Both the position numbers and the translations under genes were made by a program. From Ricinus communis (Eukaryota > Streptophyta > Magnoliopsida > Malpighiales > Euphorbiaceae): a stretch of DNA of 64,000 bases. Under the pieces are notes generated by a model, which was not told the origin of the DNA, searched no databases, and saw only the letters and a list, made by a program, of their open reading frames with translations. Within the stretch, counting starts at the first letter, position 1; every line of letters starts with the position of its first letter. Shown here one piece after another: positions 45,613 through 57,552 of this stretch. The stretch lies in NCBI RefSeq assembly GCF_019578655.1, contig NC_063259.1:27453277-27517276 (forward strand), in the 5' to 3' direction.

Positions 45613-47281
45613 TTTCCGGTACCGAATTAAGAAGAGGCCAAACCCTAGGCTTAACTATCATGCGATTTAGTAACTGTTAGGGCTTTTGGACTCAGTCCGA
45701 ATTCGATAATTAGGCTAAAACCAGATCTATGAGCAAATTAACACAAAAATGCAAAACAGAGGGTTACAACATAAGGTTTAAAGAAGAAAAAGAAGTTATG
45801 GAAGTAGAAGAAACGCGGAGATCGCGGGAAAAAGGGAAGAAGAGAAGATGGCGAGGTGTAGTTACGGTTATGACCTTAAAATTGATTTTTGTGTGGGTAA
45901 GGTACATGGATGCTAGAGTGGAGATTCGTTAAGGAAGGTTGATGAAAAGGAAGTCGGGTTATGATAGAATTTCATGTACGCTGATTGGTTAATTTGAATT
46001 TCTTGGAGTGTGGGATTTGTTATGCTTGGTGCAAGGGATTGAGCCTGTAAGCGTGTAATTAGTTCTGTTTAAAAGGGCGACGTCGTCGTATAAGACTTAC
46101 TGCGCGTAAGAAATCTCTTTCATGGGTTGGCGATGCTTTGAAAGTCCATTTTGTTTTCAGACAGACGGGGTCGCGAAATTTTTGTCTTTGTCTGGTTCTT
46201 TCAGCTGGAGGGTCTTACCTTTTCGTGAAAAAGGATAAGGAATAGGCAAAAGGTACAAAAAGAAAAAACTCCCTGTTAGAAAAGATCCACCGTTAAGTGC
46301 TAATATTAACAGTGTTCATTTTAGAAGCAGAAATAATAATTATTCTAAATATCTTAAAGTTATCTATATGTCACGTAAGAGAGATAAAATCGTTACTTCC
46401 CTTTTATTTTTACACAATTAGTATCTATAAACCATAATTTATAAAGAAGGGTAATAATTTCTCTCATCTCTTAAAATAGTAGCAACATTTTTATCTTTTT
46501 CATTACATCTTTGAACCTCCAATAAATTTTTACTATGAAACCACAAAATGTATACTTTATGGAGCGCGACCAATTTTGAAAGGTGGTTTAAAGACTGTAG
46601 GAACTATGATGCAAATTAAATAAAAAAGAAAAATTAGCTTTCTCTTCCCCATTGATTTTAAAATATTCAGAGCGGTTATTGTTCATGCTTTCAAAATAAT
46701 AGAACCCTTACACTTGATGGCATCTTGGACCTTGTTAGTATTAGGAGTTAATTAAACTTTTTTATAAAATTTAATGGATTCAATTTAGCAAAAGAAAAAT
46801 GGCAACTTAATTAGTCTTTTCTATTAAATTTAAGGCCACTTTTATACTTTTGCCTAAAGAATACAATGCTACAAACTTCATAAATTTGGTAATAAATTAA
46901 GTCATTTCAAACTATCAAATAAGAGAATTTTATGTTATGGATTTATTTATGATAACAGTGCTCTTTTTTCTTGCTAGGAATAGATATCGAGGTCATAAAA
47001 TTTGATAAATCTAAGAATCCAATTATACTTTTTCATAAATTTATTATTTAAAATAGATTTATTTATAAACTTAACTACTCAAATTCTACAAATTTGAAAC
47101 TTGAAAAAATCTGAGTTCAAATAATCTAAACAAGTTTTATGTTTAATTGAAATCTATAAATAAATTTATTTTATTTGAAAAAAAATTAAGTAAAAATATA
47201 AATCATTAAATTATAATAGATATTTTGGTGTTTTAACTTACTCATGTAGAAATTATTTTAAAATTCTATATATTTTATTAG

Positions 47282-47770
47282 TGTTGTAGTATACAGAGAT
47301 AAGAGAAAGGTTTTGTGTGTATTGATGAACAAAATATACAGGTATTTTTATATAAAATTACAATGTATAAACTATGAAACACTATAATGTAATCCCTACA
47401 AATCAGCTCTATAATTTATACACAGCAGCCCCATAATCAAGCTCTAATTATTTATTTCCTAATCAACATTACAACTGTAACACTCCCCCTCAAGTTTGAA
47501 CAAAAGATATTGATCATACCTAGCTTATTACAAATATATTTTATCTGAGTCCTATTAAGAGCTTTCGTAAAGATATCTCAAAGTTGTTCTCCAGTTCTCA
47601 CATAACCTATAGAGATCAAACCTATCTGAATCTTTTTATAATCGAAATGATAATCAAATTCAATATGCTTAGTTCGTTCATAAAAAAAAGGATTCAAAGC
47701 AATATGAAGGGCAGCTTGATTATCACAACACAATTTTCATTATTTAAAAGCATACTTCAATCATGAATTC
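47282..47770 (-). mobile_element. 3' end of a Ty1/copia retrotransposon: RNase H tail plus LTR
   Basis: On the minus strand, from about 47735 to 47630, the frame reads [15 protein letters not shown] then a shift and [19 protein letters not shown], the copia RNase H signature. A purine tract (TTGAGGGGGAG) follows, then a TG...CA-bounded segment of about 201 bp (47482 down to 47282) that fits an LTR. The reading frame is broken and the rest of the element is absent, so it is a truncated relic. Confidence 0.8.
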
Positions 47771-48939
47771 TTTCTTAATTTTTAAATTTTATTAATATTA
47801 TATTTTCAAATGATAATATTCTAATAATCAAATTACTGACTTAATCTTTTTTTTTTCTTTTTTTGTTGCTAGTAAATTTGACTGAAGACTACAATAGAAA
47901 TTAATATTAAAATATAATGATGAAATTAAAAATCTAAGAATTAAATATTAAATTTGATAACTGTTACAAATTTTAAATTTTTTTAGCACCACATATGTTA
48001 TAAATAAAATTATAATTGATCCAAACATGCACTGCAGATAGAATATTATTTATATATACAAATAAATTTATATATTTGTTTTTGGACTTCGAAAATTAAA
48101 TTTAATAATTACAAAATTTAATATAATTAAATTTCAAAAACTAGAATTGTTCTTAATAAATTATTTATATTATTATTATTATTATTAATTATATTATTAA
48201 ATAATTTAAATAATTAATAAAATTGTCTGTAAATTTATCTACTTCACCTCTCTTTGCATATATTATATATATATATGGAATAATAAGAATAGCATAAGGC
48301 CAGACCCAATAGAAAACTAAATTCAGTCCAAAAAATCACAAAGCTGAAATTCTCAATCAAGTAGCATGAGAGTTGTTATATTATGGATCCTCGGAATATG
48401 AAGAATCATGTACCAAAATCAAAACACGCGTGTATTGTTAAGTTATAGAATTAGATGCGTGTTTTAATAAATAATGAAACTAACACTTGTTTGATTGGAC
48501 ATTAATTGACATCTTATATCATTAAATAGTTAATAGACCAAAAAATAAATTAATACTATAAATTTAAATCCATTATAAAATAGATGAATCAATATATCAT
48601 AATTTTTTTTTATCATGTCTCATTCTTTATTTTTTATTATATTATTTCAATTTTTATAATTTATTGTATTTTATATTTCTTTTTTAGTATAACACTAAAT
48701 TTATTTTTAAAAATATATTAATATTTTTATAAAAATATTATGTATTAAAATAATAATAAATTTAATTAACATAATTAAGAGTAAGCATAGGAAAAAATAA
48801 TTTTATTTTTCCAAAATAATAAAATAATTTTAACATTTTTTTCTCCAAACATCAACATTATAATTTAAATTTATAAAATAACTTGTAGATTTATATGTTA
48901 TAAACTGTAGATTCATCATACCTATATACACATGAGACT

Positions 48940-49680
48940 TATAAATTATAGCTTAAAAAATAGATTTACATGTTAAGAACAAGTTCACCAATAAAAAATA
49001 AAAAATATATAATTTTATATTTAATAAATATTACACTAACAATAGATGAATATATAATTTACAAGCGATGAACCTAAAATTTATGTGCAGTAGACTTGAC
49101 ACTAATAACATATGAATAATCATTTTATAAGTAATGAACCTAAAGTTTATATTTAATGAACCTAAAATTTATGTTTAATGAACCTGACACTAATAGTAGA
49201 TGAATATACAATTTATAAGCAATGAACCTAAAATTTATGGTCAGTGCATTTGGTATTAATAACATATGAATATATATTTAATAAGTAATGAATCTAATTT
49301 TTTTTTAATGATCCTAAAGTTTATGTTTAGTGAACTTGACACCTAATAGTAGATGAATATACAATTTATAACCTGACACTAGTAATAAATAAATTTACAT
49401 TTTGTGAGTAATAAATATCATATTCATATGTTAAGAACAAGTTCATAACTAAAAATCTAATGAATACACACTTTATATTTAATGAAACTTAATAAGTGTA
49501 TATGCAATTTATAAGTAATGAATCTGTAATTCTGATACTAATAACAAATGAATATATACTTTATAAGTGATGAATCTAAAGTTCATGTTTAATGAACCCG
49601 GCACTAATAAGAAATGAATATACATTTTATAAGTAATAAATTTGTACATAAAACAAATAAGTATTCATAAATTTAAAAGT
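48940..49680. repeat. Diverged AT-rich tandem repeat array
   Basis: The phrases GATGAATATACAATTTATAA, GTAATGAACCTAAA-TTTATG, TTTAATGAACC and GACACTAATA recur in the same order many times, with a higher-order period of roughly 100-150 bp and many indels. No coding potential was seen and the origin is unknown. Confidence 0.75.
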
Positions 49681-50748
49681 AATTGGTTCATTATCTACAA
49701 ACTATAAGTTCATCAAATGTATACTTGAGATTTATTTAATATAATATACACAATAATATCTATAGAAGAGTCATTTAATCTCAATTAGCTATTTATTTTC
49801 TATAATTCAACCTATTAAACACTTTTTAATCCAAATAAAATACTAAAAAATGTTCATTAGTATGGAATTGAGAGAGTAACTATTAAAAATATTTAAATAA
49901 GATAATAACTAATATTTAATAATAAATAAAATAAATTTTAAAATTTAGTACTTAATAAAATTATTAATTTACCAAATATAAAACATAAAAACTATATTCT
50001 AAATTTTATAATTAATTAATTTGTAACATTACCATTTTATTATCCAAAAGGCTATATAAGAAAAGAAAAGAAAACAAATTGGATACAATTAAGAAAGAGA
50101 AAATTACACTCTATATGTTTTTTCTGAAAGTAATTACAAAAGACTTCCTTATATTTTTACTCTCTTATCTTACTTTTGTACGCATTCTCTTTTTGTAGGA
50201 CAAGTCGTGTGTACAAGGAAAAGAGAAATGGAAGAGTATCAGAGGAAAGGCAATAGAATTCCACGTGTATTGTCTATTAACATTTCTGTATAGTCTAAAG
50301 CAACAAATATAAAGATCTTTATTCCAAAAAAGTTTTTATAAATCCTTTAATAAAATATTATATTATAAAAAAATTAAAAATGTATTTATATTTATTTTTT
50401 GATTTAAAACTTATTTGCTATCTTTTATAAATAAAAATAGGAATACTAATTAAATTATTAATTTAGTTTGAAGAGAATTTTTAATCAGTATTATTAGAGA
50501 GGACATTCATAATATTAGAATTTGAATTATGAATTAATAGAGGAGTTAAGTGAATGAATGTAGAGTGGAACATATTAAAATGATTCTATTTCGATCAAAT
50601 TAATACCAAAATGATTAAAATTAGTCATTTGGTATATTAAACCTTAGCATTTATAAATTAATTTTATCTTTTTTTTATGTATTAATAATATGAGAATTTC
50701 ACATTACACATCAAGTACAAATTTAATTTTATTATTCAATTGTCACTT

Positions 50749-50752
<4 letters not shown>

Positions 50753-50785
<33 letters not shown>
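50753..50785. repeat. (AT)n microsatellite
   Basis: About 16 uninterrupted TA dinucleotides in AT-rich intergenic sequence. Confidence 0.95.
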
Positions 50786-50788
<3 letters not shown>

Positions 50789-51465
50789 TTTAAATATGAA
50801 ATTAATTTGAAATATAAATATACTACTGTATTAAACTACTAAGACTGGATAGCCATTCTAAGTAGAAAGTCAAGAAATTAAAGAACTAAACATCCATCCT
50901 AATTTATAAATCGGGTAAATGCTAAGTTTACTAACGGAATTGCAATTAATTCCAACCAATATCAGAATAATTAAAACTAAATATTTAATTAAAATTTAAC
51001 ATTGGTAAATTAATTTAATCTCTTTCTTTTCTTTAATGATATGAAATCTCTAACACAGTAATTTAAAGAGTCATATCAACTAATTAATTGGTTTACAACT
51101 ATGAAGGCACTAAGCCAACTATAAAATTAAGTTTATACTACTTAAATCTTAAATATTAATTTAATGCAATCATTGCTTTAATTTGATCAAATAAATCTAA
51201 TAAATTAATTACATAAATTATTATCATAATTTAATATTAATCATACTTAAAATATTTTTTAATAATATAAAATTATTATTCCATTTTCATTAATGTTATT
51301 AAACTCTATATTAATTGTTTAATTTAATTATATATGGAAGTTAGAAATTGAAAATAATATTATTACTAAAATATTTCACCTCGAATATATTATTATTTAG
51401 TTTGAAAATCAAGTCCTATAAATATAATGAGTTGAAAAATTTTAAAGTATTACATAGTTACTTTG

Positions 51466-51469
<4 letters not shown>

Positions 51470-51513
<44 letters not shown>
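51470..51513. repeat. (AT)n microsatellite
   Basis: About 21 uninterrupted TA dinucleotides, the longest such run in the window. Confidence 0.95.
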
Positions 51514-51516
<3 letters not shown>

Positions 51517-52239
51517 ACGTTTGATTGATGTTTAGTTGATGTGAAGATTATATAATTTATGTTTGGTTGATTTTCCAACCTATAAAAAAAATCATCTTTA
51601 ATTCTTTTTCTTGTATTTTTCTTTTTTGTGTGTCTCAACTTTTTTTACTTAATTTCTTTGATCTCTCTTATTTCAATTCTCGTTTTCTTTTAATTTTTTT
51701 TGGTTGCACGCACTAGCTTATACATTGCAAAAATCCAATTTATTATAGCTGAATAAATTTAAAAATAAAATAACAATTGAATGAAATCTCAAAAATTAGA
51801 GAGAGAAAAATACATAAATAAGTAAGAAAAAATTAATTATCAAAATTCACATGTATAAAAATAATTGTCAAAGAGAATAATAATAAATAATAAAGGCTAA
51901 TTCTTTAATATTAACTAAGATAAAATATTTACTACTATAATAATATAGTAATCAGACAAGTTAGCGTTCCTATAGTAACTTTGGAAGTTGAGGAGAACAA
52001 ATAAAATCTCACGGCTTAGGGACCAGAGAAGGAGCATATTTTTGCAAATAAGTTACTCTGAAAAGAGTATTCTTGTTATTAAAATGGTTAAAACACGTAT
52101 TTGTGTAAAAGACCAATTAAGAAACAATTAATTGATAAGTGCAGTAGTATATAGGTACACTTGCGTCACAAGGGAGCATCCAAGTTCGTTAAACTTTTGA
52201 TTGATAAGCTAAGCTGGCAAATCGCGATTGCTTAGTTAA

Positions 52240-52248
52240 GGCGCCAAA
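52240..52248 (-). promoter_or_regulatory. E2F-like site in HAL3 copy 1 promoter
   Basis: GGCGCCAAA, whose complement TTTGGCGCC fits the E2F consensus TTTSSCGC. It lies within the promoter block shared with copy 2 and is one of the few short words preserved there, along with ACTTGCGTCAC and CACAAGGGA. Its activity is inferred. Confidence 0.4.
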
Positions 52249-52590
52249 ATCAGTTAAAAGCGTCGTTACAGATTTCAAAAGAATAGACGACATTTCGTGT
52301 ATGTTTAATAAGTGTAGAATGATTCTGGAACATGCTTCAGTTATCAACAATAGATCTCACTTTCCTTTATTTTATTCTATTTTATCATTTTTCTCTTCTC
52401 ATCTCTTATTTTCTCTGTTATTCTCTCTTCTTGAGCTTAGCTTACGATCTCTTGAATCAAGACGTAACAATACTCTTATCACTCCATCAGATTCAACTCC
52501 CGCTCATTCCTATCTGACATAAGTGAAAAACCCTAATCAAATTCACCGTATTTCTTGATTTTACGTAACTTTCGGAGCGAAAATCATAAG

Positions 52591-53092
52591 GTGAGGCATC
52601 CATTACGACATCTGCAGTAACTAGTGGTTGATAAAAATGATCTTGAATTAAAGATTTTTGGTAGTCTATTCTCTATATCTTAATACAAACAAGAATCATC
52701 CTTGCTGATTTTTGTTTAACAAAGAAATATGCACTTCTGATGATTGTGCCACTGGTGATTTTTTCTATAAATACTGTTATGCAACAATGTAATATCTCAA
52801 GATTTTGCAAACAAAATGATCTCGAATTAAAAAATTTTCAGATAATCTTGGTTATGATTCTTGTTATCCATTAATTGGAGACTGCATGTTGACTGGCTGC
52901 TTGCAAAAATTCTACAGATTTAAGCACTTTCTCTAAAAAATATCTGTTGTGTATTTGCATCGCTGTTTGTTTGTTTTGACTTTTTTTTGGTCTTTTTCGA
53001 ATTCCGATGTTGGGACAATTATATAATAAATCTTTTTTAAACTGTTAGTTATATGCATTATTTTTTAACTATTTCTTTCGCGGGTTGATTAG
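52591..53092 (+). other. Probable 5' UTR intron of HAL3 copy 1
   Basis: The donor after AAATCATAAG (GTGAGGCATC) and the acceptor GGTTGATTAG match equivalents at 56137 and 56578-56579 before copy 2 (CATCAG/GTGAGGCACC and GGATTGGTTAG). Conservation of both borders between paralogs supports a leader intron ending a few bases before the original ATG. Confidence 0.6.
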
Positions 53093-53095
53093 ACT

Positions 53096-53119
53096 ATGGC
53101 AAACTTGGAATCTGCATGA
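53096..53119 (+). promoter_or_regulatory. uORF made from the former N-terminus of HAL3 copy 1
   Basis: ATGGCAAACTTGG... aligns with the first codons of copy 2, but codon 8 is TGA where copies 2 and 3 have TCA at the aligned position. It is in frame with the real start at 53126, so the former 10-codon extension is now a seven-codon uORF. Confidence 0.7.
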
Positions 53120-53125
53120 ACAACA

Positions 53126-54244
53126 ATGGAGTCGATGCACATAGATAATACTTCCAGAAAACCCAAGATTCTACTTGCTGCTTGTGGATGTATAGCTGCT
53201 GTAAAATTTGGATTTATCTGCCATTCTTTCTGTGATTGGGCAGAAGTGAGAGCAGTTGCCACTAGAGACTCTTTACGTTTTATTGATAGAGCCTCCCTTC
53301 CTAAAGACGTAGTTCTTTACTCTGATGAGGATGAACAGTCCAGTTGGAAGAAAATAGGAGACGAAGTGCTACATATTGAACTGCGGCGCTGGGCTGATAT
53401 CATGCTTATAGCCCCATTATCAGCAAATACACTTGCCAAGGTAACAAATAACCTTATATGGTTATTTTATGTTCAAGATAACAAAGTCCTTGTTTCTAGC
53501 AAATTAAATTCCTTAATGGAGTGTAACTTGGATTATCAAGATTAAGTTGTTTGGCTTTATAATTTTGCATTTGGATAAGGATAACGAGCAAATTAATTGT
53601 TCTATAATTAAACTATTATTGGGGTGTGGTATGATAATGATGGTATTTAGTTTCTCGATTCATTTGCTTTTATTTAAACCAAGCACCCTGATACTTGGTG
53701 TAGTTGCTCTCTTTTTGCCTTGAATTTAAGTAAAGATGGCAGTAACTTTAAAGGTTCCTCTGATTTGTGATAAGATTAAGGTAAAGGACAATGCTTACGT
53801 TGGATTTGTAAATTGCTAATTCAAGAACGATATTCGATGGTAGCGATAAGTTTTCCCTGATTGCACTATAGATCTTCTCTTTCCCCTGCATTAATAGCGA
53901 CATAACTGCTATTGCTAATTCGTCCTGCCCTCTCAATTATTTCTTTAATGACACATGCGAAAATGCAGATTGCTGGGGGATTGTGCGATAATCTGCTGAC
54001 CTGTATTTGTCGAGCCTGGGATTTCAGCAAGCCCGTCTTTGTTGCACCAGCCATGAATACTTTCATGTGGGACAATGCTTTGACAGAGAGGCACCTCGAG
54101 TGGATTGATGAACTTGGAATTAACCTGATCCGACCTGTCACAAAGAGGCTGGTCTGTGGAGATTATGGCGATGGTGCAATAGCTGAAACTTCCCGTATCT
54201 ACTCAAACATAAGAGTAAATTTGGAATCACGAGGTCTAGTTTGA
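53126..54244 (+). CDS. HAL3: Phosphopantothenoylcysteine decarboxylase, HAL3-like, copy 1
   Basis: Two exons, 53126-53440 and 53969-54244, joined in phase 0, encode 196 aa. This flavoprotein decarboxylates 4'-phosphopantothenoylcysteine to 4'-phosphopantetheine in coenzyme A synthesis, normally as a homotrimer with FMN. Visible signatures are the catalytic His83 in VLHIELRRWAD, the FMN-site motif LIAPLSANTLAK, Asn135 in APAMNTFMW and the redox Cys168 in VCGDYGDGAIAE, so all catalytic residues are kept. The usual Ser of the N-terminal GSVA motif is Cys (ACGCIAA). The protein starts ten codons downstream of the ancestral Met because of a nonsense change. The C-terminus (SRGLV) is shorter than in copy 2. 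It is first of three tandem copies with its own promoter block and is probably functional. Confidence 0.9.
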
Positions 54245-54891
54245 TGTGAATGCTTTGGCTGCTCTTATCATTTTCTAACGGGTATATTGTCGTTTGTTAA
54301 TTTCATGTTGGTAGTTTGCTTGATTCTTCTTGTATGTATAACTAGAAAAGGAGAATACACTAGTGAGTTCGCTTGAGTTGTATTTGCATGCTGTTAATTG
54401 CACTGTGGCTCTTACTTGAAATTTTCAAAAGGTTTTATCACTACTAATTTCCAAAGCATCGTCTAGGGATGCTCCTGTCATCTAAAAAATGTTCTGAAAT
54501 ATGCTTATTGGATTGTAGGCATGAAGTGATGGCCAGCTAAGTTTAATTAATCTTTCATACATAATAAAGGGTTGACTCCGGCCCACATCAGGCTCATATT
54601 TCTTCTCATTTCTTTGATCTGATACAGTTCGTCTGTTCATTAGTGGCAAGTAAAATGTTTTTTGAAGCTTGTTTGTATGATCATGGTTGTAAATTGAGCA
54701 AGTTAATGAAATTCTCTTGACGGTGGAAAACGCAAAGAAAATCAAAAGGTTGGGAAAAGAAACAGACAAAAGTTGCAGTCAATGAGACTGTAATTGCAAT
54801 TCACAAAAGGATCAGAAATATATGTAAGCTGCATTCCTGTAAATGCAGAAGGGAAGGAGATTGCAAGCAATAAAACCTCCTGTAATTAATA
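54245..54891. other. HAL3 copy 1 downstream flank, shared with copies 2 and 3
   Basis: Segments such as TTCATTAGTGGCAA, ATCATGGT-GTAA, GAAAATCAAAAGGTTGG and ACAAAAGGATCAGAAATA recur after copy 3 (about 59430-59620) and partly after copy 2 (about 57995-58120). The duplicated unit therefore extends well past the stop codon. Confidence 0.8.
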
Positions 54892-55222
54892 ATGGCTGCT
54901 TGCTGCTTTACATATTTCTCTTTCCAAATTGCACTCATTGCTATACTCGATATCTTCTCTACCTACTAGAACAAAGAAGATAAATTCACAGCCCTTTAGA
55001 AAGATATATGTATGCTTGTGGTGCTTCAGACGCTGATAAGGAAACACCAGGCCTGTTTCATCAGGTCATGGTAGTGTTATTCTCTAACCTCCATACGGCA
55101 GCACATTCTTTCACCACCCTGCTGACCAATTCTACGATGGGCAGCTTGTGATTGATTTTGGATCTGAAAGGCTGTCCTTACTATACTTGGCACCGTACCG
55201 GGCAATTCAACTAATACTTGAT
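54892..55222 (+). pseudogene. GDSL esterase/lipase pseudogene fragment
   Basis: The sequence aligns with the start of the intact GDSL gene at 60579: ATGGCTGCT, a hydrophobic leader, then CCATACGGCAGCACATTCTT, matching CCATATGGCAGCACATTCTT in the intact gene, and ATGGGCAGCTTGTGATTGAT. A stop (TAG) falls after about 25 codons, the GDS active-site block is scrambled (near 55011-55035), and similarity ends near 55222. It shows that the HAL3-GDSL pair was duplicated together and this lipase copy died. Confidence 0.85.
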
Positions 55223-55739
55223 TCTTAAATAAGTATGGGCTTGAGACTGTAATTGCAAATGAAACTGAGTCGTAAATGAATAACTTCCAGCATGAGAGTA
55301 TCCATTATAAGTCCCAAAATGGCAGCATGCACCCCCAGTTGATAAGTCAAACCGTATCCTTTGAGCTTCCTTTTGGAATGCATACTTAATTCAACTATCA
55401 GGATGGGGTTTCTAACTGTGCCCTTCATCAGCAAACTTCGAGTTCATTATCTACAGGATAGTAAGGCATTATTTACCCAAGTCATAAGCCTACATCTTTC
55501 ATTACAATCATGCTTTAATTGTGACATATTAAGTCCAAGCTACCAGTAAATTCCCGTAACTTCTTCCACTGATGTGAAAAGATGCTAGTTCTTGCTGCTT
55601 CGTCAATATAATAGAAACAAGAATGTCATCAGGCATTATACTGACCCAATCCCTGGGAAACTTGCCGTAATATTTTGGAAGAGAAGAACACATTAATCAT
55701 GAGCATCAAATAAAAGGTGAATCACTTCTTATGTATTTA

Positions 55740-56579
55740 AATAGTGGTACACACTTGCGTCACAGCCTCACAAGGGATCATTTCTTATTCAGTTATGATA
55801 ATATTCGCTATCGGTTAATTATGGCGCCAAAGTCGGTTAATGCAGCTAGCAAGTAGCTACAATGTTTCAATATTTTTCATGTATGTTTAATAAGTGTGGG
55901 ATGATTGTATTTAAAATACATCAGTTATCAATAATAGAATCTCATTCTCTTTGTATCTTCATTTCTTTTCTTGATTATTCTCTTCTCATTTTTTATCTCC
56001 TCAGTTATTCTCTTTTTGAGTTTGAAAATCAAGATCGCAAGAAAAGCCTATCACGCTATCAGATTCAACTGTCGCTCTTTCCTATCCGAATGTCGGAGCA
56101 GTGTAGAACCCTAACCGATTGGTAGAAAATCATCAGGTGAGGCACCTATTAAAATCTAGTTCCATGCGGTGGCCTGTTCCTTAAATCTTATCAAAAGAAA
56201 GACAAACAACAAGAAGTAGAATTGCTGATTTTTGTTTAACATAGAATAAGTGCTTTTGATGATTGAACTACTGGTGGTTTCTTCTATAAATACCGTTACG
56301 TAACAATGTAATGTTTCAAGATTTTGCAATCGAAGTGTTCTTGCTTTAAAGATTCTCATATAATACTTTGTTGTGATTCTTGATACTTAATCCATATATC
56401 AGAGACTGCGTGCTGATTGCTGCTAGTAAGAATTATAAAAGATCTCTTTTGTATTTGCATCACTATTTGTCTTTATTTCTTTTTCCAAGTCAATCTTTTA
56501 GTTTAATGGTTTAACAAATTTTAGGTTAAACTTTTAGCTTGATGTATTATTTTTAACTATTCTTTCATGGATTGGTTAG
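55740..56579 (+). promoter_or_regulatory. Duplicated HAL3 promoter, 5' UTR and leader intron (copy 2)
   Basis: It is similar over several hundred bases to 52140-53092. Shared words include ACTTGCGTCAC, GTATGTTTAATAAGTGT, CAGTTATCAA, ATCAGATTCAACT and the leader-intron borders (donor 56137, acceptor 56578-56579). An E2F-like GGCGCCAAA sits at 55823-55831. Confidence 0.7.
55823..55831 (-). promoter_or_regulatory. E2F-like site in HAL3 copy 2 promoter
   Basis: GGCGCCAAA, identical to the site at 52240-52248 although the flanking sequence has diverged. Retention in both paralogs is suggestive only. Confidence 0.4.
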
Positions 56580-56582
56580 ATT

Positions 56583-57552
56583 ATGGCATACATAGAATCT
56601 ACATCAAAAGAAATGGAGCCAATACAGTTGGATAATGCTACCAGGAAACCCAAGATTCTACTTGCTGCCTGTGGATGTGTTGCTGCTCTGAGATTTGGGG
56701 ATATTTGCAAATATTTTTGTGGTTGGGCAGAAGTAAGAGCAGTTGCCACTAGAGATTCTTTACGTTTTATAAATAGAGAATCGCTTCCTAAAGACGTAGT
56801 TCTTTACACTGATGAGGATGAATGCTCCAGTTGGAATGAAATAGGAGATAGAGTGTTACATATTGAGCTACGGCGCTGGGCTGATGTCATGCTTATAGCC
56901 CCATTATCAGCAAACACACTTGCCAAGGTAACAAATCCTTAATAATGTTATTTCGCCAAACTAGCAGTTTAATAACCTTATCTGGTCATTTTATGTTCAA
57001 AATTACAAGTATTTTAAGTCCTTGTTTCAAGGATTTTCCTCAATACAGTGTTACTTGGATTTTCAAGATTAAGTTGTTTAGCCTCATTTTTGCATTTGGG
57101 CATATTGGTTGTTTAATTGTTCTATAAACAAACTCGTATTGAAGGGTGGTGTGATAATTGTTCCCTGCATTAGCATGTGGCAGGTGGCGACGTAACAGCT
57201 ATTGCTAATTAGTTCTCCCCTCTCTAAATTATGTCTTTCATTGACATATGCGCAAATGCAGATTGCTGGGGGATTAGGTGACAATCTGCTGACATGCATT
57301 GTTCGAGCCTGGGATAACAGCAAGCCCGTCTTTGTTGCACCTGCAATGAATACTTGCATGTGGAAAAATCCTTTCACAGAAAGGCATCTCCACGGGGTTG
57401 ATGAACTTGGAATTAACCTGATCCGACCTGTCTCAAAGAGGCTGGCCTGTGGAGATTATGGCGATGGTGCAATGGCTGAAACTTCCTCTATCTACTCAAC
57501 CATAAGACACTTCTTGGAATCACGAGCTCAACCAGGAGAAAGAATTGGTTAG
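56583..57552 (+). CDS. HAL3: Phosphopantothenoylcysteine decarboxylase, HAL3-like, copy 2
   Basis: Exons 56583-56927 and 57262-57552 (phase 0) encode 211 aa, the longest of the three copies and close to the usual plant HAL3 length. It keeps the N-terminal extension (MAYIESTSKEMEPIQ), the catalytic His in VLHIELRRWAD, APLSANTLAK, Asn in APAMNTCMW, Cys in ACGDYGDGAMAE and the C-terminal tail SRAQPGERIG. As in the other copies, the FMN-phosphate motif reads GCVA rather than GSVA, and SANTLAK replaces the SANTLGK I recall from Arabidopsis. It is the best candidate for the main enzyme of the cluster: start, introns, catalytic triad and promoter all look intact. Function in coenzyme A synthesis follows from the family. 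Confidence 0.92.

Larger units (their letters stand above)
45613..53095. other. Gene-poor AT-rich intergenic region
   Basis: It contains the callose synthase promoter and 5' UTR (from 45613), a copia fragment (47282-47770), a diverged AT-rich repeat array (about 48940-49680), two (AT)n microsatellites, and the first HAL3 promoter from about 52140. Short open frames here show no family resemblance and match random AT-rich expectation. Confidence 0.75.

Noticed and set aside
45729..45932. Plus-strand frame upstream of callose synthase
   Set aside because: Low-complexity Lys/Glu reading of promoter DNA, with no conserved motif.
51450..51638. Minus-strand frame across the (AT)n tract
   Set aside because: The Ile-Tyr run is simply the translated microsatellite.
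55225..55434. Minus-strand 69-residue frame after the GDSL pseudogene
   Set aside because: No family resemblance, and no splice or promoter context.
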